DNA from: Desulfobulbaceae bacterium DB1
GTDB lineage: Bacteria > Desulfobacterota > Desulfobulbia > Desulfobulbales > SURF-16
NCBI GenBank assembly: GCA_001914235.1
Contig: MQUF01000003.1
Span: 512,225-576,224 of the forward strand
Direction of reading: 5' to 3'
Length of the DNA: 64,000 nucleotides
Positions 8,955 to 18,809 of this stretch are shown piece after piece. How positions within the stretch are numbered: position 1 is the first letter of the stretch; each line of letters begins with the position of its first letter. The notes beneath the pieces are model-generated. The model saw only the letters and a list, made by a program, of their open reading frames with translations, was not told where the DNA came from and made no database searches. Made by a program: the position numbers and the translations under genes.

Positions 8955-9305
8955 TTACTTCGCGTAACCGCCTTGATATTTCACAACATTATAAAGAGCA
9001 ATGGAACTGTCGGGATCCAAGGTCACATATTCAAGCCCCATGCCGAAAGGCCTGCCGCTCTCAACGCCGACGACTCGAGTGACGCGACATTGCGCCCGCA
9101 CCTCGATGCGCTCTTCTCCGCACTGGAGAAGAAGAAACAGATTCCCCTCCGTGCCCACCGGCAGTGGTTCCCGGGTGCGGAGAAAAATACCGGACATGCT
9201 GATATCCTTGCATTGATGATCCGTACGAACATGCTCGCCTGTTTCAAAAACGGCTTGAATTGAAAAATCAACCCGCGGATGTTTTCGTTTTTCCCATGTC
9301 TCCAT
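8955..9305 (-). CDS. PilZ domain protein
   Basis: A 116-residue single-domain protein. The c-di-GMP-binding motif is present: basic stretch KRKHPRVDF near the N-terminus (RxxxR type) and DISMSGIFL (D/NxSxxG) about 30 residues later. PilZ domains bind cyclic di-GMP and change motility or polysaccharide functions. It sits between cheR and the HEAT-receiver gene, with 12 nt on each side, so it is part of the same operon. This suggests that second-messenger input joins the chemosensory pathway. An HD-GYP protein that could degrade c-di-GMP is encoded at 30.1 kb. Confidence 0.88.
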   Translation of the reverse strand: METWEKRKHPRVDFSIQAVFETGEHVRTDHQCKDISMSGIFLRTREPLPVGTEGNLFLLLQCGEERIEVRAQCRVTRVVGVESGRPFGMGLEYVTLDPDSSIALYNVVKYQGGYAK

Positions 9306-9317
9306 TCGATCGGCTTC

Positions 9318-10145
9318 CTATTTTAATGAATAAAAGACCGAATTGTGATATTCCCGCCGCACAAAACGATCCGTGACGCCGAAAAGAGATTCGGTGGCGC
9401 CGATGAGAAGCGCGCCATGGGGATGGAGCTGGGACGCCAGTCGTTCAAAAAGAGATTTGCGGTTCGGCATGCTGAAATAAATGGCAACATTGCGGCAAAA
9501 GATAATGTCGAACTTCCCCATGGCGGAAAATGACTCCATCAGGTTTATTTTTCTGAAAAAGGTCATGGCCCGCAATTCATCCTTGACCCGCAGATTCTGG
9601 CCGTCGGGAACGAAATACTTATTGATGAGCGGGCGCGGGAACCCTCTGCCGATTTCAAACTGGGAATAACTGCCCCGGCTTGACTGCATCACTGCCGTAT
9701 CGGAAATATCCGTGCCGGTAATCTTGATCCTGTACTGCGAAATGGAGCTGCCGAGGAGCTCATGCAAAGTCACCGCTATCGTGTAAACCTCCTGCCCGGT
9801 GGAACAGGCCGCGCTCCAGATGGAAATCGTCCGGTTAGCGCCCGGACGAGATGAATTGGCGTCAATGACATCCGGAAGAATTTTATATTTGAGCAGCTCA
9901 AAGGGTTTCTGATCCCGAAAAAAAGAGGTTTCATTGGTGCTGATCGCGTCAACGATTCTATTGGCAAGAAGGGGATCGCGGCTTGCCTGGTTATGCAGAT
10001 CCGTGAAGGAGGAAAACCTCTTTTCCCTGATAAGCGGCAACAGGCGTGACTCCACCAGGTAGGCCTTGGTGGAATCAAGCACGATGCCGCTTTTATCATG
10101 GATAAATTTGGCAAAACGCTGCAGTTCATCAGGGGAAATATTCAT
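9318..10145 (-). CDS. cheR: Chemoreceptor methyltransferase CheR
   Basis: 275 residues, normal CheR length. An N-terminal helical domain contains the GIVLDSTKAYLVESRL stretch, followed by the SAM-binding domain with WSAACSTGQEVYTIA, the GTDISDTAV loop and IIFCRNVAIYF. CheR methylates receptor glutamates using S-adenosylmethionine. There is no C-terminal TPR extension and no recognisable pentapeptide-binding extra. The start codon overlaps the cheB stop codon (TAATG), indicating translational coupling. Confidence 0.94.
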   Translation of the reverse strand: MNISPDELQRFAKFIHDKSGIVLDSTKAYLVESRLLPLIREKRFSSFTDLHNQASRDPLLANRIVDAISTNETSFFRDQKPFELLKYKILPDVIDANSSRPGANRTISIWSAACSTGQEVYTIAVTLHELLGSSISQYRIKITGTDISDTAVMQSSRGSYSQFEIGRGFPRPLINKYFVPDGQNLRVKDELRAMTFFRKINLMESFSAMGKFDIIFCRNVAIYFSMPNRKSLFERLASQLHPHGALLIGATESLFGVTDRFVRREYHNSVFYSLK

Positions 10146-11287
10146 TACTTGACCCGATTGACGATTTCAGCCGAGATCTGATGCAGCGGCACCACAACAT
10201 CCGCAACCCCTGCCTTGATCGCCTCCATGGGCATGCCGAAAACGACGCAACTCGTCTCATCCTGAGCAATGACCTGAGATCCCTGCTGTTTCATCAGACG
10301 CAGTCCCTTCACGCCGTCCGACCCCATACCGGTCATGATGACCCCAAGCGCCCTGTTGCCGTATATGGATGAAACCGAACGAAAAAGATAATCCACCGCC
10401 GGTTTGCAGTGATTTTCCGGCGGATCATCGGTCAGTTGCAGAAACTCACCCGTCGCTTTTTTCACCACCTTCATCTGCTTGCCGCCGGGGGCGATATAAA
10501 CATTACCGGCCTCTAAACGCTCCTCTCCCTGCGCCTCGATCACATTCACCGCACTTTTCTGATTGAGTGAATCGGCAAGCGCCTTGGTGAAAACCGGCGG
10601 CATGTGCTGGACAATAACCACCGGAACGCGAAGATTTTTCGGCAAGCGAGGAATGACCTCGGCCAGTGCATTCGGGCCTCCGGTTGAAATACCGATGGCG
10701 ACAACGGCAATTCGACCGGACGGCAGAACGGGCCTGATCGCGGATGCAGCCGGCGAAGTCGCCGGCGGCATTTCTTGACGGCGGACAGGTGCGGTTGCAG
10801 GGCGAGAAGCAGCAGACACCGGTTGCACCGGAGGAACGGAGCGCGGTATGCCTGTCAAAGCCGGCCGCAGAATCCGCCTGGTAGCAACCGTTTGCACAAC
10901 CGGACGCAACTGGCTGAGCAAGGATTGCCGGTTCTTTTCCAGCGATGCCCCATCCGGCTTGGCGATAAAATCAAAAGCACCATGCTCAAGGGCCTTCATG
11001 GTGACTGCCGCGCCTTCACTGGTATGGGCGCTCACCATGATCACAGCGACATCGGACTTCATCCTTTTCAATTCAAGCAATGTCGCAAGCCCGTCCATTA
11101 CCGGCATTTCAAAATCAAGGGTCATCAGATCAGGCGTGAGCTGTTCGACCTTGGCCAGGGCTATCTTGCCGTTGTTGGCTGTACCGACCACCTCAACTTC
11201 CGGAATCATGGCCAGGACATCGCTTATCACCTTGCGGTAGAGAACCGTGTCATCCACCACAAGAACCCGTACTTTTTTCCCCGTCAT
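10145..11287 (-). CDS. cheB: Chemotaxis response regulator protein-glutamate methylesterase CheB
   Basis: 380 residues: receiver at the N-terminus (Asp58 in [13 protein letters not shown]), a Pro/Ala-rich linker (about 150-190) and the CheB methylesterase/deamidase domain. The catalytic residues are recognisable: Ser near 201 in GISTGGP, His in IVQHMP and Asp in [12 protein letters not shown]. It removes methyl groups from receptors under control of CheA phosphorylation. It overlaps the upstream hybrid kinase by 4 nt and cheR by 1 nt, so adaptation enzymes and kinase are made together. Confidence 0.94.
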   Translation of the reverse strand: MTGKKVRVLVVDDTVLYRKVISDVLAMIPEVEVVGTANNGKIALAKVEQLTPDLMTLDFEMPVMDGLATLLELKRMKSDVAVIMVSAHTSEGAAVTMKALEHGAFDFIAKPDGASLEKNRQSLLSQLRPVVQTVATRRILRPALTGIPRSVPPVQPVSAASRPATAPVRRQEMPPATSPAASAIRPVLPSGRIAVVAIGISTGGPNALAEVIPRLPKNLRVPVVIVQHMPPVFTKALADSLNQKSAVNVIEAQGEERLEAGNVYIAPGGKQMKVVKKATGEFLQLTDDPPENHCKPAVDYLFRSVSSIYGNRALGVIMTGMGSDGVKGLRLMKQQGSQVIAQDETSCVVFGMPMEAIKAGVADVVVPLHQISAEIVNRVK

Positions 11288-13092
11288 ATCTTTTGCGCCC
11301 TTATTTTATCAATCAACATCATAAGTTTTTCCTTCACAATCGGCTTGGTGAGAAAATCATCCATGCCGGCATCAAGACACTCCAGCCTGTCCTCTTTCCT
11401 CGCATGAGCGGTCAGTCCGACAATATAAAGGCGATTATTCCGGCCCGAAAGACCGACATACGCCCGCCTTTCCGACGACCCCTCTATTTCCCTTATTCTG
11501 CGGGTGGCTGCATGCCCATCCATGGTGGGCATCTGCACATCCATCAAGACAAGATCATAATGGTTCTTTTTCAGCATTTCCAGCGCTTTTATGCCGTCGC
11601 CGGCGATATCCGATGAACACCCGGCTTTTTTCAATAAAAGGGTTGCCAGCCGCTGATTGACCGGATTATCCTCAACAACGAGAATATGAAGATCACACGC
11701 GGCAGGGGCAGACTCCTTCGCCTCTCCCACGGGCCGAGCCTGCCGGCCGGAAGATTCGGCATTCGGCACTCTTTTTTCCAGGCCAGCGGCTACCTCTTTC
11801 ACTTCCGCATCGTCAACCTTGGGTAAGGTGACGACGAAACTGAAGGTGCTTCCCTTGCCGGGCTTGCTTTCCAGCTCCACCCTGCCGTTCATGAGGCCGA
11901 CCAGCTGGCTGGTAATGGCAAGACCCAACCCGGTGCCGCCGTATTTTCGCGTTGTTGACCCGTCAGCCTGGGTAAATTTCTCAAAAATAGCCTGCTGACG
12001 TTCGGGTGGGATGCCGATACCCGTATCACGCACGGCAAAACGAAGTGAGGCGTTTTTCTCATCTTCCCGCACCGTATCGACTTTGATGCAAATCTCGCCG
12101 TTTGCCGTAAACTTCATGGCATTCCCCACCAGGTTGACAAGGATTTGACGCAGACGGTTTTCATCGCCGCTAAAGCGCACAGAGGGAGCGCCGTCAATCT
12201 GGAAAAACAGCCTGTTTTTTTTCTGCAACGCCTGGGAACGAAACATACTTTCAACACTTTTAACTAGTCCATGAAGCTGAAAAGGCGCCGCGTCAAGTTC
12301 GAGTTTTCCGGCCTCGATCTTGGCCAGATCAAGAATATCGTTGATCAGAACCAACAAACTGGCGGAAGATTTACGGATCGTTTCGGTAAACTCCTGCTGC
12401 TCTTCCGTAAGCTCGGTTTCCAGCAAAAGTCCGCTGAAGCCGATAATCGCATTCATCGGTGTCCGCAGCTCATGACTCATGTTGGCAAGAAATTCACTTT
12501 TCAGGCGGCTCGCCTGTTCAAGACGCTCGTTGGCGTCGCGCAATTTCTTTGTCTTCCGGGCAATCTCGCTTTCCAGCCTTTTTGCATATTCAAGTTCTTT
12601 CTCCCTGATAAGAAGAAACTGCTGATGGTTTTCGTCCAGCAACTTTGTATGCTTGTGACTCACCACCCCCATCCTGCGGATCAACTGTTCATTTTCAATA
12701 ATTGCTTCCTGATGATGCCGACGCATCAGGGCGAATTGAATCGAATTGCGGTACAAAAGGGCAAGCTGACCGTTTTGCTCAAGTTCTTCACAAAGTCCTT
12801 CATGGCTGAAACAAAGAAACGCCTTGTATTCATTGAGCCGCAGACAATGGATCCATCGTTTTTCCGAAAGAGGGACGCTGCGGAAACAGGTATCATCGGC
12901 TCGTCCCTGGCGCCGCTCTTCCCCGGCAACAGCATCTGCATCAGGAATTGGCCCGCCAACGACCGTACCATTGTCGCCGTAGAGAACAAAAGCCGTCCTC
13001 GGGAGGATTTCGGCCAGAACCCGATGGAAATCTCGAAGCTCTTGGTCGGCATCGGCAAAGTCGGCAAAAACATTATCGATCAGACTGTTCAT
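11284..13092 (-). CDS. Hybrid sensor histidine kinase with C-terminal receiver
   Basis: 602 residues, no membrane segment. The first 150 residues are an unassigned sensor-like region (perhaps GAF-like). Then comes a coiled coil (about 150-200), HisKA with [15 protein letters not shown] (His near 206), a HATPase with N box [10 protein letters not shown] and G boxes [10 protein letters not shown] and [10 protein letters not shown], and a receiver (about 470-600, Asp near 515 in LVLMDVQMP). It overlaps the HDOD gene upstream and cheB downstream by 4 nt each. The free Hpt protein at 14.2-14.6 kb is a possible phosphorelay partner. Confidence 0.9.
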   Translation of the reverse strand: MNSLIDNVFADFADADQELRDFHRVLAEILPRTAFVLYGDNGTVVGGPIPDADAVAGEERRQGRADDTCFRSVPLSEKRWIHCLRLNEYKAFLCFSHEGLCEELEQNGQLALLYRNSIQFALMRRHHQEAIIENEQLIRRMGVVSHKHTKLLDENHQQFLLIREKELEYAKRLESEIARKTKKLRDANERLEQASRLKSEFLANMSHELRTPMNAIIGFSGLLLETELTEEQQEFTETIRKSSASLLVLINDILDLAKIEAGKLELDAAPFQLHGLVKSVESMFRSQALQKKNRLFFQIDGAPSVRFSGDENRLRQILVNLVGNAMKFTANGEICIKVDTVREDEKNASLRFAVRDTGIGIPPERQQAIFEKFTQADGSTTRKYGGTGLGLAITSQLVGLMNGRVELESKPGKGSTFSFVVTLPKVDDAEVKEVAAGLEKRVPNAESSGRQARPVGEAKESAPAACDLHILVVEDNPVNQRLATLLLKKAGCSSDIAGDGIKALEMLKKNHYDLVLMDVQMPTMDGHAATRRIREIEGSSERRAYVGLSGRNNRLYIVGLTAHARKEDRLECLDAGMDDFLTKPIVKEKLMMLIDKIRAQKI

Positions 13093-13952
13093 GCCTGCTC
13101 CTGATCCGCGTCATACAATTCTCGGGCTTTCGCCATTTCCGCCGGCAGGGCCTTGAGAAGCACCTTGTACTCAGCCATCTTGCTTTTCAGATGATCGGCC
13201 AGATATGCCGGTAAGGGATCACTGCGACCAATCACCACCCCTTGATTCATCTTGCAGGCCATGAACTCGGCAAGTTGCAGAATGGCAATCACGCTTGGGA
13301 TGGGAAATTGCTTGTCATGCCGGTGGTGAAAACGAATTGCCTCGACCACCTCATCGGAAAGATGCCATTGTATCGCCAGCAATCTGCCGATCTTGGAGTG
13401 ATTGGTGCCGATGAGACCGTCCTCGAACCCGGTTATTGACTCTTCGCCCTGCTCCTGCGAATAGATTGAACAAACCTGTCGCAATTTTTCTCCGCACAGC
13501 TGATCCTCGACAATGAGTCCGATATCATGGATAATGCCGGCCAGGAAAACATCCTCACCGTCTTCTCCGAATATTCTCCGGGAAATCATCTGGGCAAGAA
13601 TGGCCACTGTTGCCGAATGAGTCCACAGATTCTTGCGGGAAAAAATTGTTTCCTCCGCCCTTTCCCTGAACAAATTGCGCAATCCCTCAACCGCCACCAG
13701 GTTGCGCAAATGTTTCATCCCGATGAAAATAACCGCCTTGGCAATGGATTCCACATGGCTGCTCAAGCCGAAATAGGGACTGTTGACCAGACGCAGGAGA
13801 CGGACAACCAGCACGGGATCGAGTTTGATGACTTCCTCAAAATCCTGCATGGTGGCCGTCTCGGAACCGGCCATCTGCGTCACCCTGATGGCAACATGGG
13901 GTAACGTCTTTAAATCATTAAATTTATCTACAAGCTTTTGCGCTGAGGGCAT
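13089..13952 (-). CDS. HDOD domain protein
   Basis: 287 residues. An HDOD domain covers about 10-210, with the characteristic [26 protein letters not shown] and AFRFHHRH-like region ([14 protein letters not shown]). HDOD proteins are non-enzymatic HD-fold relatives that act in signalling cascades, often linking two-component and c-di-GMP pathways; MorA/GsmA-type and chemotaxis-linked members are known. It is the first gene of the minus-strand chemosensory operon and overlaps the hybrid kinase by 4 nt. The residues HD are partly retained (IHDIG), so loss of catalysis is expected but not proven. Confidence 0.85.
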   Translation of the reverse strand: MPSAQKLVDKFNDLKTLPHVAIRVTQMAGSETATMQDFEEVIKLDPVLVVRLLRLVNSPYFGLSSHVESIAKAVIFIGMKHLRNLVAVEGLRNLFRERAEETIFSRKNLWTHSATVAILAQMISRRIFGEDGEDVFLAGIIHDIGLIVEDQLCGEKLRQVCSIYSQEQGEESITGFEDGLIGTNHSKIGRLLAIQWHLSDEVVEAIRFHHRHDKQFPIPSVIAILQLAEFMACKMNQGVVIGRSDPLPAYLADHLKSKMAEYKVLLKALPAEMAKARELYDADQEQA

Positions 13953-13999
13953 AATATGTCATGACGCTGCCGTTCAAGGATTGATAAATTCGCCAAACA

Positions 14000-14215
14000 C
14001 CCGACTCACCACGGAGCACGCCGAAATCACGGAGAAATTTCTGTGATTACAGCGATTTTTCCCGACAGCTTTAATAAATTTATTTGTAACTACTCAGGTG
14101 TTAAGGCTACAGACTGAAGACTATAGGGCTGTTTGTCCTGCATGAGTTCATATTTTGCGATGCCTTTCCTACAGCCTACAGCCTTTAGCCTATCTACCTG
14201 GATAGAGTTACATTT
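14000..14215. repeat. Intergenic degenerate repeats (CCACGGAG-type and TACAGCCTACAGCC-type)
   Basis: The 285-nt gap between the HDOD and Hpt genes has no supported gene. It carries two low-complexity motifs: 'caccacggagcacgccgaaatcacggag' near 14010-14036, and runs of the form 'cctacagcctacagccttt' near 14168-14190 with a reversed relative 'ctacagactgaagactatag' near 14107-14126. Such degenerate direct repeats are widespread between genes in Desulfobacterota and often produce spurious open frames. A related CCACGGAG-like stretch recurs at 31.2 kb in this window. Confidence 0.6.
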
Positions 14216-14237
14216 ATTTTTCACAAAATGATCACGG

Positions 14238-14567
14238 TTACCGGTTGACGGCTTCAAACTCGGCAAGCAACATCTCAAGACCGGGGATGAGAGACTCCGC
14301 CTTTTCCCTGTCTCGGTTGCGCCCCGCCTTCTCCAGATCGGCGGAGACTGCTCGAATGCCTTCTATGCCAAGGCTTGCCGAAGCGCCTTTGATACTGTGA
14401 GCAACATCAGCCATGGCTTCCAGGTCATTATCCAGGGCACATACTTTTATCTTTTCCAGATCAGTCGCGCATGAATCGTGAAACAGGTCGATCAACTCGT
14501 CCAACAGCTCCTCATCATCCCCAACCTGTTCCAAGGCAAAGGAACGATCCCATTGCAAGCCGGCCAT
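14238..14567 (-). CDS. Hpt domain phosphotransfer protein
   Basis: 109 residues with the ATG at 14567, which has an AGGGGGG Shine-Dalgarno 9 nt upstream; longer in-frame starts have none. One Hpt four-helix domain with the phosphorylatable His in ADVAHSIKGASASLGI. Hpt proteins shuttle phosphate between receivers in phosphorelays. It is transcribed in the same direction as the chemosensory minus operon but is separated by a 285-nt repeat-rich gap. The hybrid kinase at 11.3-13.1 kb lacks its own Hpt and so is the best candidate donor. Confidence 0.88.
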   Translation of the reverse strand: MAGLQWDRSFALEQVGDDEELLDELIDLFHDSCATDLEKIKVCALDNDLEAMADVAHSIKGASASLGIEGIRAVSADLEKAGRNRDREKAESLIPGLEMLLAEFEAVNR

Positions 14568-14668
14568 ATCAAATATCCCCCCTCGCATTAAAAAAATACA
14601 CATTCCGCCAGATTATAATTAATTACATGAATACGTTATATTAAATTAAACAAGAAGGAAGCAATTTT

Positions 14669-15295
14669 TTACAAAATCTTATTTGCGATCCGCTCATTGA
14701 GTACACGAAAATCAATGATTCCATCGCGTATCAGGACAAGCTTCCGCCCCAGCAGCCCAACCAGGGTTGAACCTTTCCCGCCCGGAGTCTGCCCCCCGTC
14801 AAGGATAAAATCGACATCCGCACCAAAAGCCGATGCCACCTCGGCTGCGCTGGTGGTTGGAGGACGACCGGAAATATTGGCGCTTGTCGCCGTAATCGGA
14901 TGGCCGACGCGGCTGACCAGCTGATGGGCAAGGGGGTGGGAGGAGATACGGGCCCCGACTGTTCCGGTATCGCCGGTAACAAGGGGCGAAAGAGTCGAAA
15001 GGGCCGGAAAAACAAGAGTCAGCGGCCCAGGCCAGAAATCCAACAAGGGCATATAAAGGGAAGGAATGGCTGGGGTGAGACGGCGCAGCTGGGCTTCATC
15101 GGCAATCAGCATTAAAAGCGGCTTGGCTGAAGGTCTTTTTTTCAAGGCGAATAAACGGGCCACCGCCACCCTGTCAAAAGGATTCACGGCCAGTCCGTAA
15201 TACGTTTCCGTCGGAAAGGCGACAATGCCTCCCCGGCGGATAACGTCAACTGCCTTATCGACATCGGAAGCAGACTCCCTGAAATTTTTCCCCAC
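14669..15295 (-). CDS. tsaC: L-threonylcarbamoyladenylate synthase (Sua5/YrdC/TsaC)
   Basis: 208 residues; the start is a GTG at 15295 with GGAT about 8 nt upstream. Family motifs are clear: GGIVAFPTETYYGLA, LKKRPSAKPLLMLI, FWPGPLTLVF and ITATSANISGRPP. The enzyme forms threonylcarbamoyl-AMP from Thr, bicarbonate and ATP, the first step of tRNA t6A synthesis; TsaE is encoded at 1.1 kb. The protein lacks the extra C-terminal Sua5 domain, so it is of the short TsaC type. Confidence 0.9.
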   Translation of the reverse strand: MGKNFRESASDVDKAVDVIRRGGIVAFPTETYYGLAVNPFDRVAVARLFALKKRPSAKPLLMLIADEAQLRRLTPAIPSLYMPLLDFWPGPLTLVFPALSTLSPLVTGDTGTVGARISSHPLAHQLVSRVGHPITATSANISGRPPTTSAAEVASAFGADVDFILDGGQTPGGKGSTLVGLLGRKLVLIRDGIIDFRVLNERIANKIL

Positions 15296-15351
15296 GTTAC
15301 ATCCTTTTCATGAAGTCTGCCTGCCAAAAGAGGCCATAGAGCCCCCCTGCA

Positions 15352-17118
15352 TCAATAAACAAGCCTTGCGGCCTTCTCGTCCACTTCGCGGGCCATTTTC
15401 TTCTTGAACGCGTCCATTTTAACGGCAAATTCTTCCTCCGCCACCGAGAGAATCTGGGTCGCCAGAATTGCGGCGTTTTTCGCGCCTGCCTTGCCGATGG
15501 CCATGGTAGCCACCGGAATCCCCGGCGGCATCTGAACAGTGGAAAGCAGTGAATCCAAGCCCTTCAGGGAAGATGAGTCGATGGGCACGCCGATAACGGG
15601 CAGGGTGGTATGGGCGGCAAGCACACCGGCAAGATGGGCAGCCATGCCGGCGCCGGCAATAATCACCTTCAATCCCCGTGACCGCGCCGTGGAGGCGTAT
15701 TCCGCCGCCCGCTCAGGGGTACGATGGGCGGATGCCACCGTCATTTCGCACCCGATACCCATCTCCTTCAGAAAATCGCTTGCCGCCTTCATCACCGGCA
15801 AATCCGAGTCACTGCCCATGACAATGCCCACTTTGATATTTCGCTGCTCGCGGCCCAGGGCTTTCATGCCGATATCCTTTCGGTAATAACAATGTTTCCA
15901 GGAAATAAGATCCACCGTGGCGTATGCCTTGTCAATTGCGGCGCGAAGCGAATCTCCCAAGGCCGTAACACCGAGTACCCTGCCGCCGTTGTTGACAAAA
16001 TCCCCTTTTTTCATTGCCGTTCCGGCATGAAAAACAACCACATCATTTTGTTGTGCCGCCTTATCCAGGCCTTTAATTTTTTTGCCTTTTTCATAGGAAC
16101 CGGGATACCCGCCGGAAGCCATGACCACGCAAACCGTGGGGCGAGGATCGATATCAAGGGTGACCTCGGCAAGTTTTCCATCAATCACCGCCTGGAAAAT
16201 GTCGACCAGATCATTTTTCAGGCGCAGCAAGAGCGGCTGCGCTTCCGGATCGCCGAAACGGCAATTAAACTCCAGCACCTTGGCAACCCCCTGATGAATC
16301 ATCAGTCCGGCATAAAGCATCCCTTTATATGGACGACCTTCAGCCGCCATGGCCTTCACGGTGGGCAGCATAACCCTTTCCATCACCTGCTGATGGATTT
16401 CATCGGTTACCACCGGCGCAGGAGAATAGGCGCCCATTCCACCCGTATTCGGCCCCTTGTCGCCATCGAAGATGGCCTTATGATCCTGGGAGGTGGGCAG
16501 GGGAAGCACGGTTTCGCCATCGGTAAAAGCAATAAATGACGCCTCTTCACCCTGGAGAAATTCTTCAATCACCACCTTGCTTCCCGCTGCGCCAAAAGCC
16601 TTGTCGGTTAGAATGAGGTCAACCGCCTTGCGCGCTTCTTCAAGTGAGTGCGCAACAATAACCCCTTTCCCGGCAGCCAGACCGTCCGCTTTGACCACCA
16701 CCGGCACACCCACTTCGTCAAGATAGGCCAGAGCCTGGTCCCGAACGGAAAATACTCTGAAAAAACCGGATGGAATATCATATTTTTGCATGAGATTTTT
16801 GGTGAAAACCTTGCTTCCCTCAAGAATCGCCCCCTTGCTGTCAGGACCGAAAATGCGCAACCCCTCGGCGGAAAAACGATCAACAATGCCCAAGGTGAGC
16901 GATTCTTCCGGGCCGACAACGGTGAGATCAACCTTTTCCTTATGGGCAAAGGCGAGCAAAGCATCTATATCCGACACTTTGATGTCGACACATTCCGCCA
17001 GCGAAGCAATACCGGCGTTGCCGGGCGCGCAATAAACCTTGTCAACCTTCTCGCTCCGGGCAAGTTTCCAAACCAAGGCGTGCTCACGTCCGCCTGAACC
17101 CACAACTAAAATTTTCAT
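15352..17118 (-). CDS. purD-purE: Bifunctional PurD-PurE fusion (GAR synthetase / AIR carboxylase-mutase)
   Basis: One 588-residue frame encodes two purine enzymes. Residues 1-about 420 are a complete ATP-grasp PurD (GSGGREHAL start, [26 protein letters not shown]), which joins glycine to phosphoribosylamine. Residues about 430-588 are PurE ([40 protein letters not shown]), which handles N5-CAIR or AIR to CAIR. The linker is only about ten residues and no internal start with a good ribosome site is seen. The SAHRTP motif leans to the class I mutase, which would need PurK elsewhere. The two steps are not consecutive in the pathway (PurN/T, L and M lie between). Confidence 0.9.
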   Translation of the reverse strand: MKILVVGSGGREHALVWKLARSEKVDKVYCAPGNAGIASLAECVDIKVSDIDALLAFAHKEKVDLTVVGPEESLTLGIVDRFSAEGLRIFGPDSKGAILEGSKVFTKNLMQKYDIPSGFFRVFSVRDQALAYLDEVGVPVVVKADGLAAGKGVIVAHSLEEARKAVDLILTDKAFGAAGSKVVIEEFLQGEEASFIAFTDGETVLPLPTSQDHKAIFDGDKGPNTGGMGAYSPAPVVTDEIHQQVMERVMLPTVKAMAAEGRPYKGMLYAGLMIHQGVAKVLEFNCRFGDPEAQPLLLRLKNDLVDIFQAVIDGKLAEVTLDIDPRPTVCVVMASGGYPGSYEKGKKIKGLDKAAQQNDVVVFHAGTAMKKGDFVNNGGRVLGVTALGDSLRAAIDKAYATVDLISWKHCYYRKDIGMKALGREQRNIKVGIVMGSDSDLPVMKAASDFLKEMGIGCEMTVASAHRTPERAAEYASTARSRGLKVIIAGAGMAAHLAGVLAAHTTLPVIGVPIDSSSLKGLDSLLSTVQMPPGIPVATMAIGKAGAKNAAILATQILSVAEEEFAVKMDAFKKKMAREVDEKAARLVY

Positions 17119-17230
17119 CTTTCCTTCTCCGTGATTTTGATATGCATGGGCAAAGAACTTTTACCATCATTAATCGCATGCGAACCCATTGAAAAACTTT
17201 CCCTGACAGTTAAAAAAACAAAATTTACGC

Positions 17231-17259
17231 TTGACAGAGCGGTATGGTAAATCTATCAT
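17231..17259 (+). promoter_or_regulatory. Strong sigma-70-like promoter upstream of the TetR gene
   Basis: TTGACA at 17231-17236 and TATCAT at 17254-17259 with a 17-nt spacer, close to consensus. It lies in a 348-nt AT-rich gap between purDE and the TetR-type gene, reading toward the latter. The predicted leader is about 200 nt. The rest of the gap shows no gene or clear structure. Confidence 0.6.
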
Positions 17260-17466
17260 GAAAAAAATGAATCATTATTCACAAAAATTACACACTTTCC
17301 ACTTTTCCCGATAGTTTTTTTAAACAATTATATCTTTTATTTTCCCGAACCAAAATATATTTACGCAAAAAAAAAGAATCAACATTTTGATTTTATTCAC
17401 TTATCAAAAACAGAACCTGAGCGCAACATCTCGAAAGATATCAACACATACGACATTTTACTACTG

Positions 17467-18057
17467 ATGAGAGTTTCAGATAAACATCAAAAAATCACCC
17501 AGGCAGCGGTCAAGGTATTTGCCCGCAAAGGTTTCTTCAACGCCAGGATTTCAGACATTGCCAAAGAAGCCAAGGTGGCGGATGGAACAATCTACCTCTA
17601 CTTCAACAACAAATACGATATCCTCATATCGCTTTTTGAAGATGAAATCGGCAAAATCATTGTTAAAGTCAAATTACTCCTGGAAAATGAAACCGACCCC
17701 GTAAAAATGCTTGAAATCTACGCCATCCATCATCTCAGCCTGCTGGATGACCAGAAGGAACTGGTGGAGGTACTGCAGATGGAACTCCGGCAGAGCAACA
17801 AGTTCATCAAGGAGTACCGCAACACCAAATTCATCGAATATATCGATATCGTCTCCGATATCGTCCACAAGGGTCAGGAGTCAGGGCATTTCCGCAAGGA
17901 AGTGATGCCGGGAATCGTCAAACGTGCCTTTTTCGGTGCGCTGGATGAAATGTCGCGGCTCTGGTCCCTGTCGGCAAAACCACACTACAGCCTTGAGGAA
18001 ACCGCGAAACAGATCAGCGACATCTTTTTGAATGGACTCATCGCGCGAAGCAACTGA
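17467..18057 (+). CDS. TetR/AcrR-family transcriptional regulator
   Basis: 196 residues. The N-terminal helix-turn-helix is classic for the family: ITQAAVKVFARKGFFNARISDIAKEAKVADGTIYLYFNNKYDIL. The C-terminal ligand domain resembles the FadR-like/YsiA group of acyl-CoA-responsive regulators (VEVLQMELRQSNKFIKEY). It is monocistronic, followed by a palindromic terminator and the convergent greA gene. The ligand and target genes cannot be read from the sequence. The nearby purine and TPR genes give no clear clue, so a distant fatty-acid regulon is possible. Confidence 0.87.
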   Translation: MRVSDKHQKITQAAVKVFARKGFFNARISDIAKEAKVADGTIYLYFNNKYDILISLFEDEIGKIIVKVKLLLENETDPVKMLEIYAIHHLSLLDDQKELVEVLQMELRQSNKFIKEYRNTKFIEYIDIVSDIVHKGQESGHFRKEVMPGIVKRAFFGALDEMSRLWSLSAKPHYSLEETAKQISDIFLNGLIARSN

Positions 18058-18098
18058 GGGTGAAATGACGGGGTGTTGACGATTTTCCGCTAACGGTT

Positions 18099-18136
18099 TT
18101 CCGTCGATGGTTTCAAGCTTGAAACCGCCGACGGAA
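18099..18136. terminator. Bidirectional palindrome between tetR-type gene and greA
   Basis: A 38-nt palindrome with 19-nt half-sites differing at only two paired positions, centred at 18117/18118 on AAGCTT. It lies in the 100-nt gap between two convergent genes, as expected for a shared transcription terminator. There is no long T-run directly after it on either strand. Confidence 0.55.
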
Positions 18137-18157
18137 ATCGACAACAGAAAAACTATC

Positions 18158-18643
18158 TCATGCCTCGGGGCCTTTCTTGATATCAATTATTTCCAGCTGC
18201 CGGACCCCGGAAGGAGTCTTCACCTCAAATTCATCGCCTATCATTTTGCCGAGCATGGCCTTCCCCCATGGCGACAGCACGGAAATGCTCCCTTTTTTCA
18301 CATCCGCTTCTTCCGGCCCGAGCAACTGGTAAACAATCTCCTGGCCGTTGTCCAGATCTTCCACGGTCACCACCGTTCCGAAAACGACCCGATCACAGCT
18401 TACAGCGGAACAATCGATAATTTCGGCCCGCCCCAGCTTGTCTTTCAACTCGAGAATTCTCCCCTCAATATGGCCCTGTCGCTCCTTGGCTGCATGATAC
18501 TCGGCGTTTTCCTTCAAATCGCCATGCCCCCTGGCCACCTCGATGGACTTAATAACCTCCATGCGATCCACCCGCTGCAAGCGAATCAATTCATCCCGCA
18601 AACGGGAATGACCGTTTTTCGACATTGGCACTCTTTCAATCAT
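18158..18643 (-). CDS. greA: Transcription elongation factor GreA
   Basis: 161 residues, normal length. The N-terminal coiled coil carries the acidic tip region (GDLKENAEYHAAKERQGHIEGRI) that reaches into the RNA polymerase secondary channel and triggers cleavage of backtracked RNA. The C-terminal FKBP-like domain ends in a typical VKTPSGVRQLEIIDI stretch. It is transcribed convergently to the TetR gene. A terminator for the upstream TPR gene lies just before it, so greA likely has its own promoter. Confidence 0.94.
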   Translation of the reverse strand: MIERVPMSKNGHSRLRDELIRLQRVDRMEVIKSIEVARGHGDLKENAEYHAAKERQGHIEGRILELKDKLGRAEIIDCSAVSCDRVVFGTVVTVEDLDNGQEIVYQLLGPEEADVKKGSISVLSPWGKAMLGKMIGDEFEVKTPSGVRQLEIIDIKKGPEA

Positions 18644-18701
18644 CTATAAAACCTCCCGCCCCGGAATCACCGGAGCGAATCAATAATGAAGCAAACCAAA
18701 C

Positions 18702-18735
18702 AAAAAAAAGAGAGATCCCCAACCGAGATCTCTTC
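18702..18735 (-). terminator. Intrinsic terminator downstream of the TPR/beta-barrel gene
   Basis: Read on the minus strand, the stem AGAGATCTC/GGGATCTCT closes a short loop and is followed by a run of eight T residues. It lies about 75 nt after the stop of the 1401-residue gene and 60 nt before greA, so it separates the two transcripts. Confidence 0.7.
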
Positions 18736-18809
18736 AACAAAAAACACAAAAAGAACATCAGCAATGACACCAGGCAAAAAAAGGCGGACATGAATCCGTC
18801 AATGGGCCT

